Source: Bacillota bacterium | GTDB taxonomy: Bacteria; Bacillota; Bacilli; Paenibacillales; Paenibacillaceae | Reading direction: 5' to 3' | Length of the DNA stretch: 64,000 nucleotides | Assembly: GCA_023460795.1 (NCBI GenBank) | Contig: JAEWPC010000021.1 | Coordinates: forward strand, 1 to 64,000 | In this document: piece after piece, positions 8,817-16,739 of the stretch | Position numbering within the stretch: position 1 is the first letter of the stretch | Layout of the letters: each line of letters opens with the position of its first letter | Position numbers and translations under genes: made by a program | Notes under the pieces: generated by a model | The model's input: the letters and a program-made list of their open reading frames with translations, nothing else | The model's database searches: none | What the model was told of the DNA's origin: nothing

Positions 8817-10660
8817 CGCTGCGTCTCCTGTTCCGCTCGTTGCTTGCCGACAAGCAGCTTCTCTCCGAAGCCGTCCATCTTCCGGCGAAGCTCGTCGCCA
8901 TCCGCCGATTCAAGCACCATCTGCGCGATTCTGCGCTCGAGCGGCTCTTCTTTCTCGAGCTGCTCAATGATCTCGTCCAGCTCTCCGATTACCAGCTCGA
9001 ACATATTGATTTTTTCGTGGAGCAGGTGTACGATATGTTCTTCGATCGTCCCTAGCGTACACAGATTAAAGATACGGACGTCCTTGGATTGGCCGAGCCG
9101 ATGGACTCGGCCGATTCGCTGCTCGACCCTCATCGGGTTCCATGGCAGGTCAAAGTTGATGATATGGTTGCAGAATTGCAGGTTGATCCCTTCGCCCCCG
9201 GCTTCGGTAGCGACCATCACCTGCGCCCTTTTCCTGAACAGATCCATCATCCAGTCCTTCTTGCCCCGGTTCATTCCGCCTCGGTAAGGGACGGCGGACA
9301 AGCCATGCTCTTTGAAAAACTTCAATAAGTAGTCTTGGGTCGCGCGATATTCGGTGAAGACGATGACTTTATCGTCGATGCTTTGGACAAGCTCCATCGT
9401 CTTCTGCGCCTTCGTATTGGACTTGATGCTCTTGATGAGCGCGACAAGTTCCCAGATTCGGGCGCGCAGCGGGGATTCCTCGCCCGTCTTTTTGAATAAA
9501 TTAATGAGCGTCAAGAAGACGGCGTCGCGGCTGGAGCACACTTCGCGCTGGAGCGTCACGAGGGACAGCATGCTCGTAAGATCCATGCCCGTCTCCGCCT
9601 TGGCGTGGGTGCGGACGTATGCCGTAACTCCTTCGTACAGGGCCATCTCTTCGGGCGACAGCCTAAGCGGAACGTTGGTAACGTGGCGCTCGGTGAAATG
9701 GACGCCGCCGTCGGAGCGGCGATTGCGGATCATCACCTGACTAAGCGCCTCTTGGAGCTTCTCCTCGTTCTTCGGGACACGCCGGTCCCGTACGAAATTG
9801 GACGCGAAGTCGCCTTCGCCGCCGAGCTGACCGGGCTTAAGCAGCGTAATCAGGTTGTAGAGCTCGGACAGGTCGTTCTGGACAGGCGTAGCGGTTAAGA
9901 GCAGGCAATATTTTTTGCGGAGCTCATTCACGAATTGGTAATTGCTCGTTCGCTTGTTCTTCAGCTTATGGGCTTCGTCCACGATGAGCATGTCGAATTC
10001 GGCATCGAGCAGCATCGCCCGGTTGGGCTCGCGCTTGGCGGTGTCCATCGAGGCGACGACGATATCGTTGTTCCACGAATATTCCTTCTTCTGAGCGACG
10101 GCGGGAATATCGAATTTGCCGTTCAGCTCGCGCACCCATTGCAGGACCAAGGAAGCGGGGACGAGGATCAAAGCGCGTTTGACGAGCCCGCGAATTAAAT
10201 ATTCTTTCAGAATCAAGCCGGCCTCGATCGTCTTGCCAAGACCGACTTCGTCCGCTAGTATCGCCCGGCCGCGCATGTCCTGCAGTACTTTGCGCGCGGT
10301 CTCGACTTGATGGGGCAGCGGCTCGAAACAAGGCAGCGACTTCACGCATTGCAACGCGTGGAAATCGGTCACGAGCTCGGTTTCTTCGGCTTCGAGCGCC
10401 ATCTGGTACAACGTCCAGTCGTCCCATGGGCCGTTGCGCTGGGCGCGTCTGTCCAACTCCTCGAAGGCGCTTCGATCGATATGCAGATCGACAAGCGGAT
10501 GCAGCTTGCGAGGATTCGGATCGATGAACGTCGTCGCGGAGCCTAGGGGCGCGGATGTAGCAGGCGGGTCTGTCTGATGCTCTTGCGCGGAGCTTAAGGA
10601 CTGCTGTTCGACCGATTTCTCGTCGAAATCGGGTTCTAGAGCAGGCTCGAACGATTGCAA
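8813..10660 (-). CDS. yqhH: SNF2/RapA-type DEAD-like helicase YqhH
   Basis: Superfamily 2 ATPase of 615 residues. The TTG start at 10660 has AGGAGG 8 nt upstream; the first about 75 residues are low-complexity and acidic. Helicase motifs appear in order: ADEVGLGKTIEAG (Walker A), VDEAHKLKN (DEAH box), LTATPVQN (motif III), then in the C-terminal RecA domain VIFTEYRATQDYL, EAGGEGINLQFC and QRIGRVHRLGQ (motif VI). It lacks any nuclease or SWIM domain, so the RapA/YqhH type fits best: a translocase that probably remodels nucleoprotein or RNA polymerase complexes. Translationally coupled to yqhG; divergent from nrdJ across a 309-bp gap holding the NrdR region. Confidence 0.88.
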   Translation of the reverse strand: MQSFEPALEPDFDEKSVEQQSLSSAQEHQTDPPATSAPLGSATTFIDPNPRKLHPLVDLHIDRSAFEELDRRAQRNGPWDDWTLYQMALEAEETELVTDFHALQCVKSLPCFEPLPHQVETARKVLQDMRGRAILADEVGLGKTIEAGLILKEYLIRGLVKRALILVPASLVLQWVRELNGKFDIPAVAQKKEYSWNNDIVVASMDTAKREPNRAMLLDAEFDMLIVDEAHKLKNKRTSNYQFVNELRKKYCLLLTATPVQNDLSELYNLITLLKPGQLGGEGDFASNFVRDRRVPKNEEKLQEALSQVMIRNRRSDGGVHFTERHVTNVPLRLSPEEMALYEGVTAYVRTHAKAETGMDLTSMLSLVTLQREVCSSRDAVFLTLINLFKKTGEESPLRARIWELVALIKSIKSNTKAQKTMELVQSIDDKVIVFTEYRATQDYLLKFFKEHGLSAVPYRGGMNRGKKDWMMDLFRKRAQVMVATEAGGEGINLQFCNHIINFDLPWNPMRVEQRIGRVHRLGQSKDVRIFNLCTLGTIEEHIVHLLHEKINMFELVIGELDEIIEQLEKEEPLERRIAQMVLESADGDELRRKMDGFGEKLLVGKQRAEQETQR

Positions 10661-10846
10661 GGAACATTCCTCCTAAGATGCCGCGTATTGCAGCCTACTG
10701 GCAGACAATCTTAGTATGGACTTTCGCCACGCATTCAAAACAAAAGAGCTCATCAAATCGTACGAATCGCTGCGACTCGCGCAATTACGGGCTTTTTCGA
10801 CCTGATTCCGCACGAGTCGAGAATCTATGATAAATGTCCTATAGCT

Positions 10847-10862
10847 GTACCATATGTGGTAT
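10847..10862. promoter_or_regulatory. NrdR box 1 upstream of nrdJ
   Basis: GTACCATATGTGGTAT fits the NrdR consensus ACACWATATATWGTGT at the key positions (C4, ATAT core, G13, T14). Its start is 33 bp before the start of box 2, about three helical turns, as usual for paired NrdR boxes. Confidence 0.7.
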
Positions 10863-10864
10863 AG

Positions 10865-10870
10865 TATAAT
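10865..10870 (+). promoter_or_regulatory. -10 element of the nrdJ promoter
   Basis: A perfect TATAAT lies between the two NrdR boxes, about 100 bp before the nrdJ start. The -35 region would overlap box 1, where no good TTGACA is visible. NrdR bound to both boxes would cover this promoter. Confidence 0.6.
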
Positions 10871-10879
10871 GGTAATCGC

Positions 10880-10895
10880 ACACAATATATTGTAC
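10880..10895. promoter_or_regulatory. NrdR box 2 upstream of nrdJ
   Basis: ACACAATATATTGTAC is a near-perfect match to the NrdR consensus and nearly palindromic. It sits just downstream of the TATAAT, around the likely transcription start. NrdR is the nucleotide-sensing repressor of ribonucleotide reductase genes; its gene is not in this window. Confidence 0.8.
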
Positions 10896-10969
10896 AATTT
10901 ACATACATGAAAAAGTGCTGCGAGCCTTGTAATCAAGCCATTTTTACTACTATTCGGGAGGGTGCCGGA

Positions 10970-13573
10970 TTGAAAACGATGCAGGCTAAAAAACGGTTAG
11001 AAGGATTAAGCGAGAAGATTTTTCTAGATCGGTATGCTTGGAAGAATGCCGATACTAGCAATACAAATGTAGGCGACGTCGTCCTCGTTCTGACGAAGGA
11101 CGATCCGAAGTTCCCGGCTAAGGACGTAGGGGAAGTCGTAAGCCGCGAAGGCAATAACGTAACCGTTAAGCTGCGTAACGGCGAGCTCGTGCAGTCGACC
11201 GTCGAGAAGCTGACGTTAACGATCGAGAAGACGCCGGAGGAGCTTTGGGCTCGCCTGGCTAACGCGATGTCCCGCGTAGAGACTACGCCGGAGAAGCAGA
11301 AGGAATGGGAAGAGAAGTTCCGCTATGTGCTTGACGATTGGAAGCTCGTGCCGGGTGGACGGATCGCCGCGGGCGCAGGCGCAAGCGACGAGCTGACGCT
11401 GTTCAACTGTTACGTGATCCCGTCTCCTCATGATAGCCGCGGCGGCATCATGGAGACGCTGTCCGAGATGACCGAGATCATGTCTCGCGGCGGCGGAGTG
11501 GGAATCAACCTTTCTTCGCTTCGTCCTCGTCGTTCCGTCGTTAAAGGCGTTAACGGATCGTCGAGCGGCGCCGTATCGTGGGGCGGTCTGTTCAGCTACA
11601 CGACCGGCTTGATCGAGCAAGGCGGCAGCCGTCGCGGCGCGCTGATGCTCATGATCAACGACTGGCATCCTGATCTGCTCGACTTCATTACCGTCAAGCA
11701 GACCCCGGGTATGGTCACGAACGCGAACTTGTCCGTCTGCGTGAGCAACGGCTTCATGAAAGCCGTGAAGGAAGACTTGGAGTGGGAGCTCGTATTCCCC
11801 GACACCAAGGATCCTGAATATAACGAGCTGTGGGACGGCGACCTCGACAAGTGGAAGAAGCTGGGCAAGAACGTCATTCACTTCCGTACCGTCCGCGCTC
11901 GCGAAGTATGGCACACGATTATCGAGAGCGCTTGGAAATCGGCGGAGCCGGGCGTCGTCTTCATGGAATATTACAACCAAATGTCCAACAGCTGGTACTT
12001 CAACCCGATCATCTGCACGAACCCGTGCGGCGAGCAAGGGCTTCCGGCTTGGGGCGTATGTAACCTGTCGGCGGTCAACTTGTCCAAGTTCTACGACGCG
12101 GAGAAGCACGACGTCGCATGGGATGAGCTGTCCCGCGTCGTTCGTTACTCCACGCGTTTCCTGGATAACGTTATCGACACGACGCCATACCACTTCCCTG
12201 AGAACGAGCGCAACCAGAAGAACGAGCGTCGCGTAGGTCTCGGTACGATGGGTCTGGCGGAGTTGATGATCCATCTCGAAATCCGTTACGGCAGCCCTGA
12301 GAGCTTGGAGTTCCTTGACAAGCTTTACGGCTTCATGGCTCGCGAAGCTTACCTTGCTTCCACGGAAATCGCGGCGGAGAAGGGTTCCTTCGAAGCGTTC
12401 GATCTGGAGCCGTTCCTGCAATCCGGCTTCATGAAGAACATGGTCGACATGTATCCGGAAGTCGGCGAAGCGGTGAAGAAGCGCGGCATGCGCAACGTAA
12501 CCGTCATTACCCAAGCGCCTACGGGCTCCACGGGTACGATGGTCGGCACTTCTACCGGCATCGAGCCGTACTTCGCGTTCGAGTTCTTCCGTCAGAGCCG
12601 TCTCGGCTTCGACAAGCAGCTCGTTCCGATCGCGCAAGAATGGAAGGACGCTCATCCGGGCGAGGAGCTGCCTGAATGGTTCGTCACCGCGATGGATTTG
12701 TCCGCGAAGGACCACATCCGCGCGCAAGCGGCGATCCAACGCTGGGTCGACAGCTCGATCTCAAAGACGGCGAACTGCCCTGCGGACTTCACCGTCGAAG
12801 AGACCAAAGAGCTTTACGAGCTCGCATTCGATCTCGGTTGCAAAGGCGTCACGATCTACCGCGACGGCAGCCGCGACGTGCAAGTTCTGAGCACGTCGAA
12901 GGACGAGAAGAAGGAAGAAGCTCCTAAAGCGGAAGCTCCAGCGGTCGAAGTTCCGGCTGCGGCTACGCCTGCGGAAGTGGCTTCGGTCAATTCGCTGGGA
13001 GAGTCCCTGAACGTCTCCGTTACGCCTGCGCAGCAGCAATCGTTCGATAAGCAATACAAGTCCCGTCCGAAGGTGCTTCGCGGCGCGACTTACAAATATA
13101 ATACGCCGTTCGGCATGGCCTATATTACGGTCAACGACATCGACGGCACGCCAGGCGAAATCTTCTTGAACGTAGGTAAAGCCGGCTCCGACGTATTCGC
13201 GATGGCGGAAGCGCTCGGCCGCGTCTGCTCCTTGTTCCTCCGGTATGGCGACCATGGCGACAAAGTGCAATTGCTCGTGAAGCATCTCAAAGGCATCGGC
13301 GGCTCCGGAGCTGTCGGCTTCGGCCCGAACCGCGTCGAATCGATCGCCGACGCCGTAGCGAAGGCACTCGAGCAGCACGCAGGCATCTTCGACCACGAGC
13401 ATGCCGCAGCTGCGGAAACGTCCGCATCGGCTGCGCCATACAACGTGCTCGCAGAGAAACCGAAGTCGGCTTACACGTCGACGGACCTGTGTCCTTCCTG
13501 CGGATCGGCATCGTTGCTGAACGTAGAAGGCTGTAAGACTTGCGGCAACTGTGGATATAGCAAGTGTTCGTAA
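10970..13573 (+). CDS. nrdJ: Adenosylcobalamin-dependent (class II) ribonucleotide reductase
   Basis: Reduces ribonucleotides to deoxyribonucleotides using coenzyme B12. I use TTG 10970 (867 residues), 7 nt after GGGAGGG. Landmarks: an N-terminal region with a small beta-rich insert (GDVVLVLTKDDP), the substrate loop FNCYVIPSPHDSRGGI, the active-site block NPCGEQGLPAWGVCNLS with catalytic Cys and Glu, and TQAPTGSTGTMVGTSTGIEP. An Ala/Glu/Pro-rich linker follows, then a TSCPD-type domain (about 690-800) and a terminal zinc-ribbon-like tail (CPSCG...CKTCGNCGYSKC) that can carry the redox-active cysteines. Regulated by the two NrdR boxes upstream; a bidirectional terminator follows. Confidence 0.95.
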   Translation: MKTMQAKKRLEGLSEKIFLDRYAWKNADTSNTNVGDVVLVLTKDDPKFPAKDVGEVVSREGNNVTVKLRNGELVQSTVEKLTLTIEKTPEELWARLANAMSRVETTPEKQKEWEEKFRYVLDDWKLVPGGRIAAGAGASDELTLFNCYVIPSPHDSRGGIMETLSEMTEIMSRGGGVGINLSSLRPRRSVVKGVNGSSSGAVSWGGLFSYTTGLIEQGGSRRGALMLMINDWHPDLLDFITVKQTPGMVTNANLSVCVSNGFMKAVKEDLEWELVFPDTKDPEYNELWDGDLDKWKKLGKNVIHFRTVRAREVWHTIIESAWKSAEPGVVFMEYYNQMSNSWYFNPIICTNPCGEQGLPAWGVCNLSAVNLSKFYDAEKHDVAWDELSRVVRYSTRFLDNVIDTTPYHFPENERNQKNERRVGLGTMGLAELMIHLEIRYGSPESLEFLDKLYGFMAREAYLASTEIAAEKGSFEAFDLEPFLQSGFMKNMVDMYPEVGEAVKKRGMRNVTVITQAPTGSTGTMVGTSTGIEPYFAFEFFRQSRLGFDKQLVPIAQEWKDAHPGEELPEWFVTAMDLSAKDHIRAQAAIQRWVDSSISKTANCPADFTVEETKELYELAFDLGCKGVTIYRDGSRDVQVLSTSKDEKKEEAPKAEAPAVEVPAAATPAEVASVNSLGESLNVSVTPAQQQSFDKQYKSRPKVLRGATYKYNTPFGMAYITVNDIDGTPGEIFLNVGKAGSDVFAMAEALGRVCSLFLRYGDHGDKVQLLVKHLKGIGGSGAVGFGPNRVESIADAVAKALEQHAGIFDHEHAAAAETSASAAPYNVLAEKPKSAYTSTDLCPSCGSASLLNVEGCKTCGNCGYSKCS

Positions 13574-13586
13574 TCTTGAAACGACC

Positions 13587-13613
13587 AAAGGCTCCCCGAT
13601 TCGGGGAGCCTTT
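13587..13613. terminator. Bidirectional intrinsic terminator between nrdJ and the peroxidase gene
   Basis: AAAGGCTCCCC, a short ATT-centred loop and GGGGAGCCTTT form a perfect stem flanked by A and T runs. It lies 14 bp past the nrdJ stop and 3 bp from the convergent peroxidase stop, so it can end both transcripts. Confidence 0.85.
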
Positions 13614-13615
13614 AG

Positions 13616-14170
13616 TCACTTCGGCAGCAACGAGTCAATTATGGGCGTTATCTCCGACGGTTCCGTCGTTGTTTCGTACCTTCCGCGCAACCGACCGTTC
13701 CGGTCGATCACGAACTTCGTGAAGTTCCACTTGATCCCGTCGCCTGAGAAATAGTCCGGATATCGTTCTTGCAGAAAGCTTTGCATCTTCCGACCGTCGG
13801 GGGTTTCGGTATTGAACCCCTGGAACGGAGCTTGCTTCGTTAAAAACCGAAAGAGCGGATGAGCTTCCGCGCCTCTAACATCGATCTTCTCGAATAACGG
13901 AAACGTGATTCCGAAGTTCGTCACGCAATAGTGCCGTACTTCCGAGTTGCTTCCCGGTTCTTTCTCGTTAAATTGGTTACATGGAAAGCCGAGAATTTCT
14001 AATCCCCGCTCACGATAACTTTCATAAAGCTTCTGAAGTCCGGCGAATTGGCGAGAGTAACTGCATTTGCTGGCCGTATTGACGATAAGGAGAACTTTGC
14101 CGCGGTAATCCGACAACCGGAAGGGTCTCCCCTCAATGTTGTTCACTTCAAAATCATATATAGAAGCCAT
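13616..14170 (-). CDS. Glutathione peroxidase family thiol peroxidase
   Basis: Reduces peroxides, in Firmicutes usually with thioredoxin rather than glutathione. 184 residues from ATG 14170; GTG 14179 is also in frame but badly placed relative to GGGGTGG. The catalytic tetrad residues are visible: Cys36 (NTASKCSYS, a cysteine rather than selenocysteine enzyme), Gln66 (FPCNQF) and Trp148 with its following Asn (KWNFTKF). The segment before the Trp is about 25 residues longer than in the classic form (QAPFQGFNTETPDGRKMQSF), as in some other Firmicute homologues. No secretion signal. Confidence 0.93.
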   Translation of the reverse strand: MASIYDFEVNNIEGRPFRLSDYRGKVLLIVNTASKCSYSRQFAGLQKLYESYRERGLEILGFPCNQFNEKEPGSNSEVRHYCVTNFGITFPLFEKIDVRGAEAHPLFRFLTKQAPFQGFNTETPDGRKMQSFLQERYPDYFSGDGIKWNFTKFVIDRNGRLRGRYETTTEPSEITPIIDSLLPK

Positions 14171-14398
14171 ACCATCCACCCCGTTTCCCGTGTTATGGAT
14201 ACCACTTTAACACATTGATTGTTATTGTTTAAATATATAAAAGTAATAGAGTTAATAGGTAAAAATAATGAGTGAATGATTCGAGATAGATACAAAAAGG
14301 CTCCCGTACCTATTGGAAAAGCCAATACGGCCGCGATCCCGCCAACATACAATGGAGGCATGTACGACAACTTGGATCATAAAGGAAGCTGATCGTTC

Positions 14399-14608
14399 AT
14401 GTCCTGTTTTATTGGGCGCATCCTCATCGTAAAAAACGAAGGTACGGTCATCATCGGCAATGTGGGCAGCGTTGCCCCGAGCGATACGTCGACGACTGTC
14501 GAGGGTTCAGGCGAAGAGAATACGGTAGAATCGACTAAGGATGCCGTACAGGATGCTATCCGCCAAGCGAAGACTGCCTCCACGCACCACCGTTCCCGCT
14601 CTAGATAG
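14399..14608 (+). CDS. Spore germination protein, GerPA/GerPF family
   Basis: 69 residues. The pattern FIGRILIVKNEGTVIIGNVG followed by SVAPSDTSTTVEGSGEENT fits the GerPA/GerPF family (xxGxxxINxxGxGxVxxGDxxxxSPxSxSKTxxGSGxxNxG), whose members help germinants pass the spore coat. AAGGAAG lies about 10 nt before the ATG. It is a solo gene here rather than part of a six-gene gerP operon, and the C-terminal 25 residues (rich in Lys, Gln, His, Arg) do not match the family. A sigma-K type promoter is expected but not identified. Confidence 0.6.
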   Translation: MSCFIGRILIVKNEGTVIIGNVGSVAPSDTSTTVEGSGEENTVESTKDAVQDAIRQAKTASTHHRSRSR

Positions 14609-14691
14609 CCCCGTTTACTTTCCGATGGAAGAAGCGTATGCTTGTTTTACAATCATTGCGACTTTAATCGGCAAGGGGAAGAATCGGTCGA

Positions 14692-15324
14692 ATGTCGGAA
14701 TCGGACAAAGCGGGTTATAAATCGATCGCGCTCGATATCGCGCAAAGAATCGTTAGCGGCGAAATAACGGTCGGCAGCAAAATATCCGGTCGTTCCTTGC
14801 TCGCGGGACAATACCATGTATCTCCCGAAACGATCCGGAAAGCCATCGGATTGTTGAAGGAAGAGAACATCGTTTCCGTCGCGCAAGGGAAAGAGATCAC
14901 CATCGTGTCGAGCCGGCACGCGTATGAGTACATTACGAAGCACGATTATTTGAAGTCCGTGTACTCTCTTAAACAAGATTTGCAGCTGTTGCTACGGGAG
15001 AAACAAGCGATCGACCGGAAGTTCGACAAGCTCCTTGTCGAGATCATCGAAGCGTCGGACCGCATGCAGAATCTCAAACCTTACAATCCGATGGAACTCA
15101 GAATCCGTTCGGATTCCCACGTCGTAGGCATGACGATCGGCGACCTGCTATTCTGGCAGAATACCGGCGCCACGATCATAGCGCTTCGCAGAGGCACGAA
15201 CGTGTCGATCTCTCCCGGTCCGCATGTCGTCCTCAGGGAAGACGATGTGCTGGTCGTAGTAGGCGACGATAAGGTGTATGAGAAAACAAAGCAGTTTCTC
15301 AATCAGACGCCATCCCCAACCTAA
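14692..15324 (+). CDS. GntR-type regulator with RCK_C domain, BusR-like c-di-AMP sensor
   Basis: 210 residues: a GntR winged helix (about 8-75; SGRSLLAGQYHVSPETIRKAIGLL is the recognition region), a helical coiled-coil segment (about 90-125; SVYSLKQDLQLLLREK) and a C-terminal RCK_C/TrkA_C domain (about 128-208; MTIGDLLFWQNTGATIIALRR and DVLVVVGD). This is the architecture of streptococcal/lactococcal BusR, which binds cyclic di-AMP and represses the glycine betaine transporter. The gene directly precedes opuAA-AB-AC, has its own terminator, and is followed by an inverted repeat over the opuA promoter, all supporting the BusR role. c-di-AMP binding is inferred from architecture and context. 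Confidence 0.82.
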   Translation: MSESDKAGYKSIALDIAQRIVSGEITVGSKISGRSLLAGQYHVSPETIRKAIGLLKEENIVSVAQGKEITIVSSRHAYEYITKHDYLKSVYSLKQDLQLLLREKQAIDRKFDKLLVEIIEASDRMQNLKPYNPMELRIRSDSHVVGMTIGDLLFWQNTGATIIALRRGTNVSISPGPHVVLREDDVLVVVGDDKVYEKTKQFLNQTPSPT

Positions 15325-15346
15325 TTCATCATCCTCTCAAGAGAAG

Positions 15347-15367
15347 GAGTCCGTTACGTACGGGCTC
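15347..15367 (+). terminator. Intrinsic terminator after the BusR-like gene
   Basis: An 8-bp stem (GAGTCCGT/ACGGGCTC, one G-T pair) with a 5-nt loop, followed by TATTTTTG. It lies 23 bp past the stop codon and uncouples the regulator from the opuA operon. Confidence 0.75.
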
Positions 15368-15396
15368 TATTTTTGTTCTCCAATCCCCTTCAACTA

Positions 15397-15423
15397 ACAA
15401 CTTGATAATTATTATAAAGTTGT
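15397..15423. promoter_or_regulatory. Inverted repeat, operator candidate for the BusR-like regulator
   Basis: ACAACTT and AAGTTGT are perfect 7-bp arms with a 13-bp spacer. The right arm overlaps the -35 box of the opuA promoter. Arm centres are 20 bp apart, about two helical turns, as expected for a dimeric winged-helix repressor. Assignment to the BusR-like protein is by position. Confidence 0.55.
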
Positions 15424-15448
15424 CAGATACGTCGAGTTGTGTTATAGT
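15420..15448 (+). promoter_or_regulatory. Sigma-A promoter of the opuA operon
   Basis: TTGTCA (15420-15425), a 17-bp spacer and TATAGT (15443-15448) form a good housekeeping promoter. Transcription should start near 15455, giving a leader of about 85 nt before opuAA. Confidence 0.75.
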
Positions 15449-15491
15449 CTATATACGGCTTCGGTATCCGGTCGACTAGATCAACATTTAC

Positions 15492-15513
15492 GACCCTTAC
15501 AAGGGTCTTTTTT
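15492..15513 (+). terminator. Small terminator-like hairpin in the opuAA leader
   Basis: GACCCTT-AC-AAGGGTC followed by six T residues lies between the opuA promoter and its ribosome binding site. The stem is short, so termination would be partial. In this place it could act as an attenuator. No large riboswitch fold fits in the roughly 40 nt that precede it. Confidence 0.5.
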
Positions 15514-15539
15514 ATTTCATCGTAGAGGAGGATGAGGGC

Positions 15540-16739
15540 ATGTCCATGATCGAGGTAAGTCAGCTGACGAAAATATTCGGCAATGAACCGACCAGAGCCA
15601 TACAGCTGCTGAACGAAGGGTGGTCCAAAGAGAAAATTCTCAAGGAAACGAAAATGTCGGTCGGCGTGAATCAAGCCGCCTTCTCCATCGAGAAGGGCGA
15701 AATATTCGTCATCATGGGGCTTTCGGGAAGCGGCAAGTCTACGTTGGTCCGACTGATCAATCGATTGATCGAGCCGACGTCCGGCCGAATTCTGTTTAAC
15801 GGCAAAGATATCGTTCGAATGAACGCCGAGGAGCTCCGTCAGTTGCGGAGAAAGAACATCGGAATGGTGTTCCAGAAGTTCGCGCTATTCCCGCACAGAA
15901 CCGTTCTTGGCAACGTGGAATTCGGTTTAGAGATACAGGGGATCGACAAGAAGACCAGAACGGAGCAAGCGCGCAGCGCGCTGAAGCTGGTCGGATTGGA
16001 GGGCTGGGAGAACAGCTATCCCGATCAATTAAGCGGGGGGATGCAGCAGAGGGTAGGGCTAGCCCGCGGGTTGGCGAACGATCCGGATATTCTGCTGATG
16101 GACGAAGCGTTCAGCGCGCTAGATCCGCTCATCCGCAAAGACATGCAACATGAGTTGCTGCTGCTGCAAGCGAAGATGAAGAAGACCATTATATTCATTA
16201 CGCATGATCTCGACGAGGCATTGCGCATCGGAGATCGGATCGCGCTCATGAAAGACGGCGCCATCGTGCAGATCGGAACGCCGGAAGAGATCTTAATCCA
16301 ACCGGCCAATAAATACGTCGAACGGTTCGTCGAGGACGTGGATCTGTCCAAAGTACTGACCGCGGCGCACGTCATGATCAAGCCGGAGACCGTTACGCCG
16401 GAACGCGGCCCCAGAGTCGCTCTGCAACTGATGAGAGACAACCGGGTTTCCACCTTATACGTAACGGACAAAGAGCATAAACTGCTCGGTCTCATCACGG
16501 CGGATGAAGCTTCGCAAGCCGTGAAGGAGAACAAGTCGATTGAAGAAGCGATGCAGAAACACGTCCCGATAGCGTCGCCGGACACGATTCTGAGCGAGCT
16601 GTTCGAGATCATGGCCGAAGCGAAATTCCCGGTCGCGGTCGTGGACGAGAGGGACAAGCTTAAAGGAATCATTATCAAAGGCGCGGTTCTCTCCGCCCTT
16701 GCGGGCAACGCCATTCCGGAAGGAGGCGCCGCGATATGA
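15540..16739 (+). CDS. opuAA: Glycine betaine/proline ABC importer, ATPase subunit with CBS domains
   Basis: Drives osmoprotectant uptake. 399 residues from ATG 15540, with GAGGAGG about 8 nt upstream. The N-terminal helices (TRAIQLLNEGWSKEKIL) are typical of the OpuA/ProV group. Walker A is GLSGSGKST (about 60-68), the signature is LSGGMQQRVGLARG, Walker B is LLMDEAFSALD and the switch His lies in FITHDLDEAL. Two CBS domains fill about 270-395 (ending KGIIIKGAVLSALAG). In OpuA-type systems the CBS pair senses ionic strength and in some species binds c-di-AMP. It overlaps opuAB by 4 bp. Confidence 0.95.
   Translation: MSMIEVSQLTKIFGNEPTRAIQLLNEGWSKEKILKETKMSVGVNQAAFSIEKGEIFVIMGLSGSGKSTLVRLINRLIEPTSGRILFNGKDIVRMNAEELRQLRRKNIGMVFQKFALFPHRTVLGNVEFGLEIQGIDKKTRTEQARSALKLVGLEGWENSYPDQLSGGMQQRVGLARGLANDPDILLMDEAFSALDPLIRKDMQHELLLLQAKMKKTIIFITHDLDEALRIGDRIALMKDGAIVQIGTPEEILIQPANKYVERFVEDVDLSKVLTAAHVMIKPETVTPERGPRVALQLMRDNRVSTLYVTDKEHKLLGLITADEASQAVKENKSIEEAMQKHVPIASPDTILSELFEIMAEAKFPVAVVDERDKLKGIIIKGAVLSALAGNAIPEGGAAI

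Noticed and set aside
10661..10969. Cobalamin riboswitch before nrdJ
   Set aside because: The gap is AT-rich and holds promoter and NrdR boxes; no B12-box-like sequence or large fold was seen, and the leader after the -10 box is only about 100 nt.
11216..12739. Long antisense frame of about 500 codons inside nrdJ
   Set aside because: GC-rich codon use gives long shadow frames; nrdJ has clear catalytic motifs and the antisense protein resembles nothing. Similar shadows in GH4, uxaC, uxaB, uxaA and the transporter genes were dropped for the same reason.
14143..14370. 75-residue membrane-like frame upstream of the peroxidase gene
   Set aside because: It overlaps the peroxidase start, has AT-rich random-looking composition and no ribosome binding site; the region is better read as promoter DNA.
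15455..15540. ydaO-type c-di-AMP riboswitch before opuAA
   Set aside because: The leader of about 85 nt is too short, and only a small hairpin is present.
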